DNA of 64,000 bases. Source: Rebecca billardiae RCC1528 (lineage: Eukaryota > Haptophyta). The notes below the pieces were generated by a model. It ran no database searches and was not told the DNA's origin. It saw only the letters and a program-made list of their open reading frames with translations. This document shows, in pieces, positions 31,973 to 40,388 of this stretch (the stretch's first letter is position 1; each line of letters opens with the position of its first letter). The stretch covers positions 2,542,001-2,606,000 of the forward strand of contig OZ251222.1 in the NCBI GenBank assembly GCA_965240325.2, given 5' to 3'. The translations under genes were made by a program, and so were the position numbers.

Positions 31973-33094
31973 GATCGGCCAGGTCACTGGTCAGTCCTGG
32001 CGACGGCTTGCCGACGACTGCGAACAACAGCCGCACGCAATCGCCGTCTCGTGCCATGCTCAGGCAGCGCCGTGCACTCCGGATGTCTCAGCGGCGTGAT
32101 GCGCCGGAAGACGTGCAGCGTCCGGCGCAGCCACGGCAGCCTCACGCGCTGGCTCCCGTTCTGGTCGGCCACCATGTACGGCGGCATCGGCCACCTCTTG
32201 CCCCGCGCCTTGGCGCTGGCGATCACCGTCGCGTTGGGGACCCACGCCTCGTGATAGCCCGGCGGCAGGCGGAACTCGCGCACGCGCATCGTGCTCTTCA
32301 CGTCGTACACGTACCCCAGTGCGCGGAACAGGCCGACCACGTACTCGCTGCTGTGGCAGTTGACGTGCCCGTTCCCGCCCTGCCGCAGCGCCGCCCAAGA
32401 GAGGACGATGCCGCGGCAGTTGTGCGCGTGCAGGTTGCGCACCAGCGTGCCCTCGAAGCGGCTGGGCACGTGCTCAGCCACCTCGATCGACATGACCCAG
32501 TCCGCCTTGGGCAGCCTCAGCGGCGCCGCCAGGTTGAAGTAGGACACTCGGCCGTTCGACGCCGCCTCCACGTTGGCCGCGCCGTCGTACCCGCGGTACA
32601 CAACACCCGGGGCGTGCGCGTGGAGCGCGACGCCGTACAGCCCAACGCCGGCGCCAAAGTCGTTGAGCGTGAGCGAGGGAGTGCGATCCGCGCGCACCAG
32701 CTCGAGCAGCAGCGCGACGAGAGCCGAGTCGGGCGGCTTGTGCGCCTTCGGGAAGTAGAAGGTGCCGCCGCCGTGCGGCAGTGGCACCCAGTCGCCCTGG
32801 ACCTCGCTGGGCGGCGGGTAGCACCACCCGCCGGTGCTCTGCGGCCTGCGCGAGCTGCAGAGGCGGCTCGCGGCATCTTTCGACATCATCTTGCGCAGCT
32901 GCTCGGCCGAGATGGGACGCGTCCCGTTGTAGGACTCCCCTTCGGCGAGCGCCGAGCGATTCACCTCCGTCAGCGAGTAGGTGCGTGGGCAGTCGGTTTT
33001 GAAGCCGCACGGCTCCTCATCAGGCGACGCGCCGCTGATCACGAGCAGCGACAGGCAGAGAACCAGCGCCCGAGCCGCCCTGCCCGCCATGATC
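31973..33094 (-). repeat. Segmental duplication, copy A
   Basis: This 1122-bp block is nearly identical to 34785-35909 (1125 bp). It starts at GATCGGCCAGGTCACTGG, 11 bp beyond the stop codon, and ends at GATC, 4 bp upstream of the start codon, so essentially only the coding sequence is duplicated. Confidence 0.9.
31984..33090 (-). CDS. Secreted/ER class I methyltransferase, copy A
   Basis: This single exon encodes 368 residues from the ATG at 33090. A signal peptide (MAGRAARALVLCLSLLVISG) is followed by a Cys-containing region and a class I SAM-binding core. Motif I is LNDFGAGVGLYGVALH, the acidic strand-2 end is VYRGYDGAANVEAA, and the later strand DWVMSIEVAEHVPSRFEG and CRGIVLSWAAL complete the fold. 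N-glycosylation sequons (NRS, NGT, NAT, NGS) support an endomembrane location. The substrate is unknown. Copy B at 34796-35905 has about ten residue differences. The duplicated block ends only four bases upstream of the ATG, so the two copies must have different promoters. A terminal-inverted-repeat element starts 18 bp upstream of this ATG. Confidence 0.78.
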   Translation of the reverse strand: MAGRAARALVLCLSLLVISGASPDEEPCGFKTDCPRTYSLTEVNRSALAEGESYNGTRPISAEQLRKMMSKDAASRLCSSRRPQSTGGWCYPPPSEVQGDWVPLPHGGGTFYFPKAHKPPDSALVALLLELVRADRTPSLTLNDFGAGVGLYGVALHAHAPGVVYRGYDGAANVEAASNGRVSYFNLAAPLRLPKADWVMSIEVAEHVPSRFEGTLVRNLHAHNCRGIVLSWAALRQGGNGHVNCHSSEYVVGLFRALGYVYDVKSTMRVREFRLPPGYHEAWVPNATVIASAKARGKRWPMPPYMVADQNGSQRVRLPWLRRTLHVFRRITPLRHPECTALPEHGTRRRLRAAVVRSRRQAVARTDQ

Positions 33095-33108
33095 TGCTGG
33101 GTGCAGTA

Positions 33109-33815
33109 ATCTCGCCTGCCTGAGCTGTGTGCGTCTCTTATTCTTAGTAAACTGTACGCGGCCCGCGTTCCCGCACGCATGCATCAAAGGAATCGCGGCA
33201 GGGGCGTTGCGCCAGCTGGACAAACGCCTTCCGGTCTTTTCAGATCTGCGCTTTTCAAAACGAAATGTTCTGCGCTCTGTCCGACGGCAAAGCGCGGCGG
33301 ATGGCGGCTTCGCCGCCGCATGGGCGGGCGATGGCGTTGCCCGCATAAAACGTGCGTCGGAGGCACGGAAGCGGGCAGATGGCGCGTCGCACGCGTCGTG
33401 GAACTCGGTCGCGACGCTCGCCAGCCTCAGCGCGCGCGGCGAAGCCACGTCCATGGGCGCCCAGCGTGCAGGCGGCACGGTCACGCCGCTCGGCCGCAGC
33501 GACCGGCCTCGCACGCGTCCTTGCCGCGCGAAAGGGCATCCCAGCTGCGGTCATTCGACTTGTGCGTCAGGAGCAGTGTGCCAGCTAGCCGACGCGCACG
33601 CACCGCGAGCTGCACGGCGTGCGCAAACGTAGCCCGCCGAGCGTGCGCCGATGCGGCACAGCGGGAGAGGGCCCCGATCCGAAGGCGACTCTCGTCAGAG
33701 GCCCTCCGTAGCTTCGTGATCTACGAAAGCTAGCGTCCTCGCGTTTGTCCAGCTGGCGCAACGCTCCGTGGTTACCGTACAGTTTACTAAGAATAAGAGA
33801 CGCACACAGCTCAGG
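33109..33815. mobile_element. Non-autonomous element with terminal inverted repeats
   Basis: Inverted 40-bp ends match exactly: 33119-33158 and 33776-33815 (inner word ACAGTTTACTAAGAATAAGA). A second pair of 24-bp subterminal inverted repeats lies inside at 33204-33227 and 33741-33764. On the left the repeat continues 10 bp further (33109-33118), as it does in the copy at 63939. The interior of about 540 bp has no transposase-like frame. This is the structure of a MITE-like DNA element. I see no clear target-site duplication. It sits directly upstream of methyltransferase copy A and separates it from copy B. Confidence 0.7.
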
Positions 33816-34784
33816 CCGACTCGGGAGGTCGGCGCGCGGTGGCGCGCGCGCGTCCCGGAGCGCGATCTAGACTACGCGCGCGCGCTCACGTGCCCTCGGG
33901 GGTATAGAGGGCCTGCAACCGCCCCCGCGTAGTGCGGCATGCCGCCTGCACCGCGTTCGCGTCCGGTCGTCGCCGAGCACCCAGATCTATTGGTGCACGC
34001 AAGCGTGGCCGGCGTAAGGGCCGGTCGGCGAAGCCGCTGAGCGCGGATCGGATGCATGCCATTGTGTGCATGCATGTGTACAGCACAGCGCCCACCGCGC
34101 TGACCACGACCGTCGTCATGACGTTCAGCGCGGGCATCTCGCACTGCTGCTGCCGACTGATGGGCGCGCGGCAGGCAGTGATGGCAAGCTGCCCCACCGC
34201 CCAGCAGCCTAGCTGGGGGGCTTAGCAGCAGCAGTACGCGTAGCTGGGTCCTGCAGCTGGGCGGCGGGGCAGGTACGAGTACTGCTGGGCGCTCGGAGTA
34301 CATCAGCGCCACAGCGTTGCAGGCCGGCGGCGCGGCCGACGGCCGGCAGACGGCAGGTGGCAAGTGGCAGTAGCCTGGACAGGCGAAGCGATTCGAGCTG
34401 TGTTCTGAGGTGGGCAGGCTCCGCACTGATGACAGCAGATGACATATATGTGATACGCTGTAGTCGTAGTAGCAGACAAAGATGCTGTGGCATGTGCTTG
34501 TGCTGCGGCTGCCGTGGGCCACGCCGCTGCGGTGAACCGCCGCGCAACCGCAAGCCGCGAGTTCATCGAATGGCTCCCACCGCGCGCTGCGGCGCCGCGC
34601 GCCGACCTCCCGAGTCGGCCCGAGCTCGGCGGCGCGCCGTCGCGGGCGCAGGCCGGATTTTTTTCGGCCGCGACCCCGAGGCGAATTGGAGAAGCCGACG
34701 CGTAGTATGGTTACACGTATGCCGGGATGCCACACCCGGGTGGCGTGCGAAGCGCGACTAGTCCGACTGGCGGCCCGGCCGGAT
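33816..34784. other. Gene-free interval between the duplicated methyltransferases
   Basis: This is 969 bp without a supportable gene. The frame 33872-34735 on the minus strand is Cys/Arg/Ser-rich and has no recognisable domain or leader. Confidence 0.5.
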
Positions 34785-35909
34785 GATCGGCCAGGTCACT
34801 GGTCAGTCCTGGCGACGGCTTGCCGACGACTGCGACGAACGACAACCGCACGCAATCGCCGTCTCGTGCCATGCTCAGGCAGCGCCGTGCACTCCGGATG
34901 TCTCAGCGGCGTGATGCGCCGGAAGACGTGCAGCGTCCGGCGCAGCCACGGCAGCCTCACGCGCTGGCTCCCGTTCTGGTCGGCCACCATGTACGGCGGC
35001 ATCGGCCACCTCTTGCCCCGCGCCTTGGCGCTGGCGATCACCGTCGCGTTGGGGACCCACGCCTCGTGATAGCCCGGCGGCAGGCGGAACTCGCGCACGC
35101 GCATCGTGCTCTTCACGTCGTACACGTACCCCAGTGCGCGGAACAGGCCGACCACGTACTCGCTGCTGTGGCAGTTGACGTGCCCGATCCCATCCTGCCC
35201 GAGCGCCGCCCACGAGAGGACGATGCCGCGGCAGTTGTGCGCGTGCAGGTTGCGCACCAGCGTGCCCTCGAAGCGGCTGGGCACGTGCTCAGCCACCTCG
35301 ATCGACATGACCCAGTCCGCCTTGGGCAGCCTCAGCGGCGCCGCCAGGTTGAAGTAGGACACTCGGCCGTTCGACGCCGCCTCCACGTTGGCCGCGCCGT
35401 CGTACCCGCGGTACACAACACCCGGGGCGTGCGCGTGGAGCGCGACGCCGTACAGCCCGACGCCGGCGCCAAAGTCGTTGAGCGTGAGCGAGGGAGTGCG
35501 ATCCGCGCGCACCAGCTCGAGCAGCAGCGCGACGAGAGCCGAGTCGGGCGGCTTGTGCGCCTTCGGGAAGTAGAAGGTGCCGCCGCCGTGCGGCAGCGGC
35601 ACCCAGTCGCCCTGGACCTCGCTGGGCGGCGGGTAGCAGTACCCGCCGGTGCTCTGCGGCCTGCGCGAGCTGCAGAGGCGGCTCGCGGCATCTTTCGACA
35701 TCATCCTGCGCAGCTGCTCGGCCGAGATGGGACGCGTCCCGTTGTAGGACGCACCTTGGGCGAGCGCCGAGCGATTCACCTCCGTCAGCGAGTAGGTGCG
35801 TGGGCAGTCGGTTTTGAAGCCGCACGGCTCCTCACCAGGCGACGCGCCGCTGATCACGAGCAGCGACAGGCAGAGAACCAGCGCCCGAGCCGCCCTGCCC
35901 GCCATGATC
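34785..35909 (-). repeat. Segmental duplication, copy B
   Basis: This block is the partner of 31973-33094. One codon is gained near the 3' end (VVVRRSRRQ against AVVRSRRQ) and about ten other residues differ. Upstream of the start codon the sequences have nothing in common beyond GATC. Confidence 0.9.
34796..35905 (-). CDS. Secreted/ER class I methyltransferase, copy B
   Basis: This single exon encodes 369 residues and is a close paralogue of the protein at 31984-33090, with the same signal peptide and the same motif I (DFGAGVGLYG). Visible changes relative to copy A are SPGEE for SPDEE, ALAQGAS for ALAEGES, LRRMM for LRKMM, GGYCY for GGWCY and LGQDGIGHV for LRQGGNGHV. Both copies keep an intact frame, so both could be active. 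This copy is divergent from the XPC gene (245 bp between start codons), which suggests it is the original location and copy A the derived one. Confidence 0.78.
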   Translation of the reverse strand: MAGRAARALVLCLSLLVISGASPGEEPCGFKTDCPRTYSLTEVNRSALAQGASYNGTRPISAEQLRRMMSKDAASRLCSSRRPQSTGGYCYPPPSEVQGDWVPLPHGGGTFYFPKAHKPPDSALVALLLELVRADRTPSLTLNDFGAGVGLYGVALHAHAPGVVYRGYDGAANVEAASNGRVSYFNLAAPLRLPKADWVMSIEVAEHVPSRFEGTLVRNLHAHNCRGIVLSWAALGQDGIGHVNCHSSEYVVGLFRALGYVYDVKSTMRVREFRLPPGYHEAWVPNATVIASAKARGKRWPMPPYMVADQNGSQRVRLPWLRRTLHVFRRITPLRHPECTALPEHGTRRRLRAVVVRRSRRQAVARTDQ

Positions 35910-36150
35910 GGCGCTCTGGCCGCACACCGCCTCCGCGTGCATGCGCGGTCCACGGGGTGAACGACCGAGCGGCCGTGAAGTCACGGTTCGCGGTCGCCGG
36001 CCCAGTGGCCCACCGCGCCAAGGCGCCAAGCCGCCGCGAGAGGGCGCGCAGTTCACCGCCAGTGCACCCGGGCGTCAAGTCGCGCCGCCAGCGCGCGAGC
36101 CGCGGCGGCTGAGTACCAGCGCCGCGCGAGCTCACGCGCAGACCGTGCGC

Positions 36151-38673
36151 ATGGCGCGCATCAAGAAGCCGCGACGTGCCGACAAGAAGCCCGCGCATGT
36201 GCGGCCACCCGCACCGCCCGCCGCATCAGTGCAGCCCCCACCGTCGGCCGCGCGCGTGCCACCGGGCTCAGCGGCGCCGAGCAGCGCGCGCAACGACCAC
36301 AACGACGACGACATGGACTGGGAGGACGAGGTCGAGGTGGACCCGGCAGGCTCCGAGCGGGGCAACGGAAGCACCGCTGCCGCGGACGCCGCCACGCCCA
36401 CCGCCACCGGCGCGCAGCCCGGCGTGATCACGGTGTGCGTGCCGCGCGCGCCGGAGGGTGCACACGAGGTGATCGATCTCGAGGCTGAGCCCGAGGTGGA
36501 CGCGCCTCGGCGCAAGCGGCGGCGGCAGCCGACGCGCGATGAGGCGTACGTGGCGACCGAGCTGCACCGCACGCACCTCCTCGCGCTCCTCGCGCACGCC
36601 CGCGCCTGCTCGCGCGCGTGCGACGGCTTGGAGCTGCGCGCGCGGCTTCTCTCCCTGCTCCCAGAGGCGGAGGCGCCGCCCGTGGTGCGGACGGAGGGCG
36701 CGTGGCGCGACGAGGCGGAGGGTGCGCTCCCGTCGGTGCGCCACCTCGAGCGCCTCGTGCGCTGGCTGCGCTCCGCCTTCGCAGAGGAGCGCGCCGCTCG
36801 CTCGTGTCCGCCCGCCGCCGCGTGGGCGGCGGCCGCGGGCGAGGGCACGGAAGGCGGCGGCGCGACGGCGGCGCTTCTCGAGAGGGCCCTCGAGGCGCGC
36901 GTGGCGCCCGCGGCGCTGATGCACCAGCTGCTCGTCGCGCTGGTGCGCGCCCTCGGTGCGGGCGCGCGCTGGGTGCAGCCCTTGCGCCCGCTCACGCCCA
37001 AGGCGGCGACGCGGCTGCTCGCCGCGCGCGCTGACGACGGCGGCGGCGGCGGCGCGGCCGGCGACGCGGGCCGCGAGCTCGGATCGGGCGCGCTCCCGGA
37101 CGCGCAGGGCTGGGCGGAGATCGCGGTGGCCACGGGGGCCGCGGGCGCGAGCGACGCGCCCCCGTTCCGCTGGGTGCACGTCGACGCCGCGCGCAACGCG
37201 CTCGACCACCCGGCGGTCTACCACACACCAGGAGCGGCGGGCGCGGCCGCGGCCGGCCGCGGCGGCGCGGCCGGCGGCGGCGGCGGCGGCGGCGGCGCGA
37301 TGGAGCGCTTCGCCTTCGTGTGCGCGTTCACGCCGCGGTGCGCGACGGACGTGACGGTGCGGTACGTGCGGCAGTGGGCGGACGTGCCGCGCATGCGCTC
37401 CCCCGACGACGGCTGGTGGCCGCGCGCGCTCGACGCCGCCTCCGCTTGCCGCGCGGCGCGCGAGGTGGCCGAGGCAGCTGACAGCGCCGAGTTCGCTCGG
37501 CGCCGCGCCGCGCAGCCGCTGCCGAGCACGCTGGCCGCGCTGCGCGAGAGCGGCGAGTTCGTGCTCGCGCGCGACCTGGAGAAGGCCAAGACGCGCGCCG
37601 CGCGCCCCGACGCGCGGGCGCACGAGCTGCTCGTCCGCGGCAGGCCGGAGCGCGTCTTCCGCAAGAAGGACGTGGCTGAGCTCAAGTCTGCAGAAGGGTG
37701 GTACAGGCATGGGCGGCAGGTGAGGCGGGAGGAGGTGGGCGCGGCGGTGAGCGCGGGCGCGGAGGAGGGCGAGGCGGAGGAGGAGCCGCCGCACCAGCTC
37801 GGCGCGCCGCCGCCGCTGCCGCCGCTCGCGCCGCCGGCCGAGTCCGCCGGCGGCGCCGGCGGCTGTGCGGGCGGTGCCGACGGCGGCGGCGGCGGCGGCG
37901 GCGGCGGCGATGGCGGCGGCGGCGGCGACGGCGGCGGCGGCGGCTTGGGTTTGGCTGCTGGCGGCGCGGCCACCGCTGGCGCCGCCATGCGCGGCACCGG
38001 CGGCCGTCTCGGGCCGGGAGACAGCGCGTGGTACCTGTGCGGCGGCCTGCCCTCGGCGGCCGGCGGCGTTGCCGCCGGCGCGCGGCTCGGCGCGACCAAG
38101 CCCTCCGCCGCCGCGCGCCGCGCCGCACGGCCGCTGTATGGCCAGTGGCAGACGGAGCCGCTGCGCGTGCCGAGCGCGAGCGGCGGCGCGGTGCCTCGCA
38201 ACCGGTACGGCGTGGTGGACGTGCTCACGCCGGCGCACCTGCCCGAGGGCACGGTGCACGTGCGCCTGCCGCGCGCGGCGCAGGTCGCGAGGGCGCTCGG
38301 CATCGACTACGCACCGGCCAAGGTCGGATTCGAATGGCACGGCGGCAGCGCGACGCCTCGGTTCGAGGGCGTGGTGGTGTGCGCCGAGCACGCCGAGACG
38401 GTGGCTGACGCGCACGCGGCGCTGACGCACGCGACGCTCGAGGGCGAGCGCGCCAAGGTGGAGCAGGAGGCGGCGCAGCACTGGCGCGCGCTGCTCCGCG
38501 CGCTGTCGATTCACCTGCAGCTGCGGCGCGACTACGGCGACGGCGCGGGCGGGGCCACGCCCGCGGCACCGCGCGCGGACGCGGGCCGAGGCGACGCGCC
38601 GCCTGAGATGGCGCGCGCCTCGAGCTCAGCGGCGCTCGCGCTCGCGCTTGGGGGCGAGGAGGAGCAGCTGTGA
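36151..38673 (+). CDS. XPC/Rad4 DNA-damage recognition protein
   Basis: This single exon encodes 840 residues from the ATG of MARIKKPRR, after a basic and disordered N-terminus. The transglutaminase-like domain shows RWVHVDAARNALDHPAVYH at about 340 and CATDVTVRYVRQWADVPRMR at about 395. BHD1 is at about 465-525 (FVLARDLEKAK, HELLVRGRPERVFRKKDVAE, WYRHGRQVRREEV). BHD2 and BHD3 run from LYGQWQTEPL (about 661) through VPRNRYGVVDVL to GFEWHGG (about 727). Between BHD1 and the YGQWQTE segment lies an insert of about 130 residues rich in Gly, Ala and Pro, including long Gly runs, which is unusual. The protein finds distorted DNA and starts global-genome nucleotide excision repair in the nucleus with Rad23 and TFIIH. 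It is divergent from methyltransferase copy B. Confidence 0.88.
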   Translation: MARIKKPRRADKKPAHVRPPAPPAASVQPPPSAARVPPGSAAPSSARNDHNDDDMDWEDEVEVDPAGSERGNGSTAAADAATPTATGAQPGVITVCVPRAPEGAHEVIDLEAEPEVDAPRRKRRRQPTRDEAYVATELHRTHLLALLAHARACSRACDGLELRARLLSLLPEAEAPPVVRTEGAWRDEAEGALPSVRHLERLVRWLRSAFAEERAARSCPPAAAWAAAAGEGTEGGGATAALLERALEARVAPAALMHQLLVALVRALGAGARWVQPLRPLTPKAATRLLAARADDGGGGGAAGDAGRELGSGALPDAQGWAEIAVATGAAGASDAPPFRWVHVDAARNALDHPAVYHTPGAAGAAAAGRGGAAGGGGGGGGAMERFAFVCAFTPRCATDVTVRYVRQWADVPRMRSPDDGWWPRALDAASACRAAREVAEAADSAEFARRRAAQPLPSTLAALRESGEFVLARDLEKAKTRAARPDARAHELLVRGRPERVFRKKDVAELKSAEGWYRHGRQVRREEVGAAVSAGAEEGEAEEEPPHQLGAPPPLPPLAPPAESAGGAGGCAGGADGGGGGGGGGDGGGGGDGGGGGLGLAAGGAATAGAAMRGTGGRLGPGDSAWYLCGGLPSAAGGVAAGARLGATKPSAAARRAARPLYGQWQTEPLRVPSASGGAVPRNRYGVVDVLTPAHLPEGTVHVRLPRAAQVARALGIDYAPAKVGFEWHGGSATPRFEGVVVCAEHAETVADAHAALTHATLEGERAKVEQEAAQHWRALLRALSIHLQLRRDYGDGAGGATPAAPRADAGRGDAPPEMARASSSAALALALGGEEEQL

Positions 38674-38931
38674 ACCCGCGCCGGCATGGAGGCCGCTGAT
38701 GCGCCGGCTCAGGCGGCCGTCGAGTGCCCACCTGTCATTGGCCCAGGACCGGCTGGCGGCAGGGGGGCGTATCATAGGTATTGTGCCGTACAGTATTACC
38801 CCCATACTCGCGAGTAAAACGGCTGTATGATACTCGAGTGTCAAACGTCGCGATCTCCGAGATCTCGGGGACACGCGCGCGCGGCGACGACCGCGCCGAT
38901 CGAGGAACGCGGTCGTGGCCGTCAACTCACG

Positions 38932-40388
38932 ATGCTCGCTGCAACGCAGGTGGCGATCGTGGCGGCGCTGAGCCTCGCCGGGGGCGGGCGGCCGCCGGCG
39001 ACGCGCATCGGGGCGCGCGCCGCGCACCGATCAGCGCCGACGATGGGCCCGCCGAAGGAGGTCCGCGTCGGCATCCTCGGCGCGTCGGGGTACACGGGCG
39101 CCGAGCTCGTGCGGCTGCTCCTCGGCCACCCGCAGGCGAAGATCGCCTTCCTGTCCGCCGAGCGCTCGGCGGGCAAGGCGTACGCGGAGGTGTACCCGCA
39201 GTTCGGCCACATGCGTGACCTGCCCAACCTCGTCAAGATGGAGGACGCGCCGTACGATGGCGTGGACGTCGTGTTCACTTGCCTGCCGCACGTGCGCGCC
39301 GCGGCCGCGCCGCGCCGCGCGCATCCCGGCGCGCGTGCCTCGCGTCGCGCGTGCGGAGGCGCGCGGGCGCTCACGCGCGTCGACCCGTCCTTCCCCGCCT
39401 CTCCGCCCGCGCCCTTCTCGGCGCGCCTCCGCAGGCCATGTCCCACCAGGTCGTCTCGTCGGTGCCGAGCGACATCAAGGTGGTCGACCTCTCCGCCGAC
39501 TTTCGGCTCGCGGACACGAGCGTGTACGAGGCGTGGTACAACGTGCCGCACGGCGCGCCGGAGCTGCAGCCCGAGGCGGTGTACGGGCTGACCGAGATCA
39601 ACCGCGAGAAGATCGCGAAGGCGCGCATCATCGCCAACCCGGGCTGCTACCCGACCGCGGCGCAGCTGCCCCTCATCCCGCTGCTGCAGGCCGGGCTGAT
39701 CGAGCGCAACGGCATCATCATCGACGCCAAGTCGGGCGTGACCGGCGCGGGGCGCGCGCCGAAGGAGGGCACGCTGTACTGCGAGGTGACCGACGGCCTC
39801 GCGCCCTACGGCATCGCCAACCACAGGTGCGCCCGGCGACGCGCAGGCCGCACGGCGCGCGCCGCGCGAGCGGCGATGCGCGCGCGCTGCCCGGCCCACG
39901 CATCCGCTGATGGGATTGCCCCCGCCCCGCTCGCGCGCACCACCGGGCACCGTGGCGCATCGCGCACGGCCGGCAGGCACCTGCCCGAGATCGAGCAGGG
40001 CCTCTCCCTCGCCGCCGGCGCGGACGCGATGATCACGTTCACGCCGCACCTCACGCCGATGTCGCGCGGCATCGAGGAGACCATCTATGTGCAGTGCTCG
40101 CTCGGCGTCGGCGCGGCCGAGCTCAAGGCGGAGCTGGAGCGCAAGTACCACGCGGAGGAGTTCGTGCACGTGCTTCCGGGCGGCGCGGTGCCGGCGACGC
40201 GCCACGTGCGCGGGAGCAACCAGTGCGTGATCAACGTGTTCGACGACCGCGTGCCCGGCCGGGCGATCATCGTCAGCGTGATCGACAACCTCGTCAAGGG
40301 CGCGAGCGGGCAGGCGCTGCAGAACATGAACGTGGCGTCTGGCCTGCCGGAGCACCTCGGGCTGCGCGGCGCGCCCGTCTTCCCGTGA
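38932..40388 (+). CDS. argC: N-acetyl-gamma-glutamyl-phosphate reductase
   Basis: Three exons (38932-39291, 39435-39826, 39977-40388) join in phase across introns of 143 and 150 bp, giving 387 residues. The enzyme reduces N-acetylglutamyl phosphate with NADPH, the third step of arginine synthesis. The nucleotide-binding loop is GILGASGYTGAELVRLLLGH. The catalytic cysteine is in ANPGCYPTA. Conserved NHRHLPEIEQ is restored exactly by splicing of intron 2, and TFTPHLTPMSRGI follows. The C-terminal GASGQALQNMNVASGLPEH is typical. The first 40 residues form a hydrophobic then basic leader (MLAATQVAIVAALSLAGGG), consistent with plastid import in an alga with a complex plastid. The gene follows XPC on the same strand after 258 bp. 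Confidence 0.93.

Noticed and set aside
33109-33156. The 47-bp repeat as a spliced-leader or promoter element
   Set aside because: It occurs in opposite orientations relative to the nearest genes, and one copy lacks part of the unit, so a mobile-element end explains it better.
33872-34735. A 287-codon minus-strand frame between the duplicated methyltransferases
   Set aside because: Its Cys/Arg/Ser-rich random composition has no recognisable domain.
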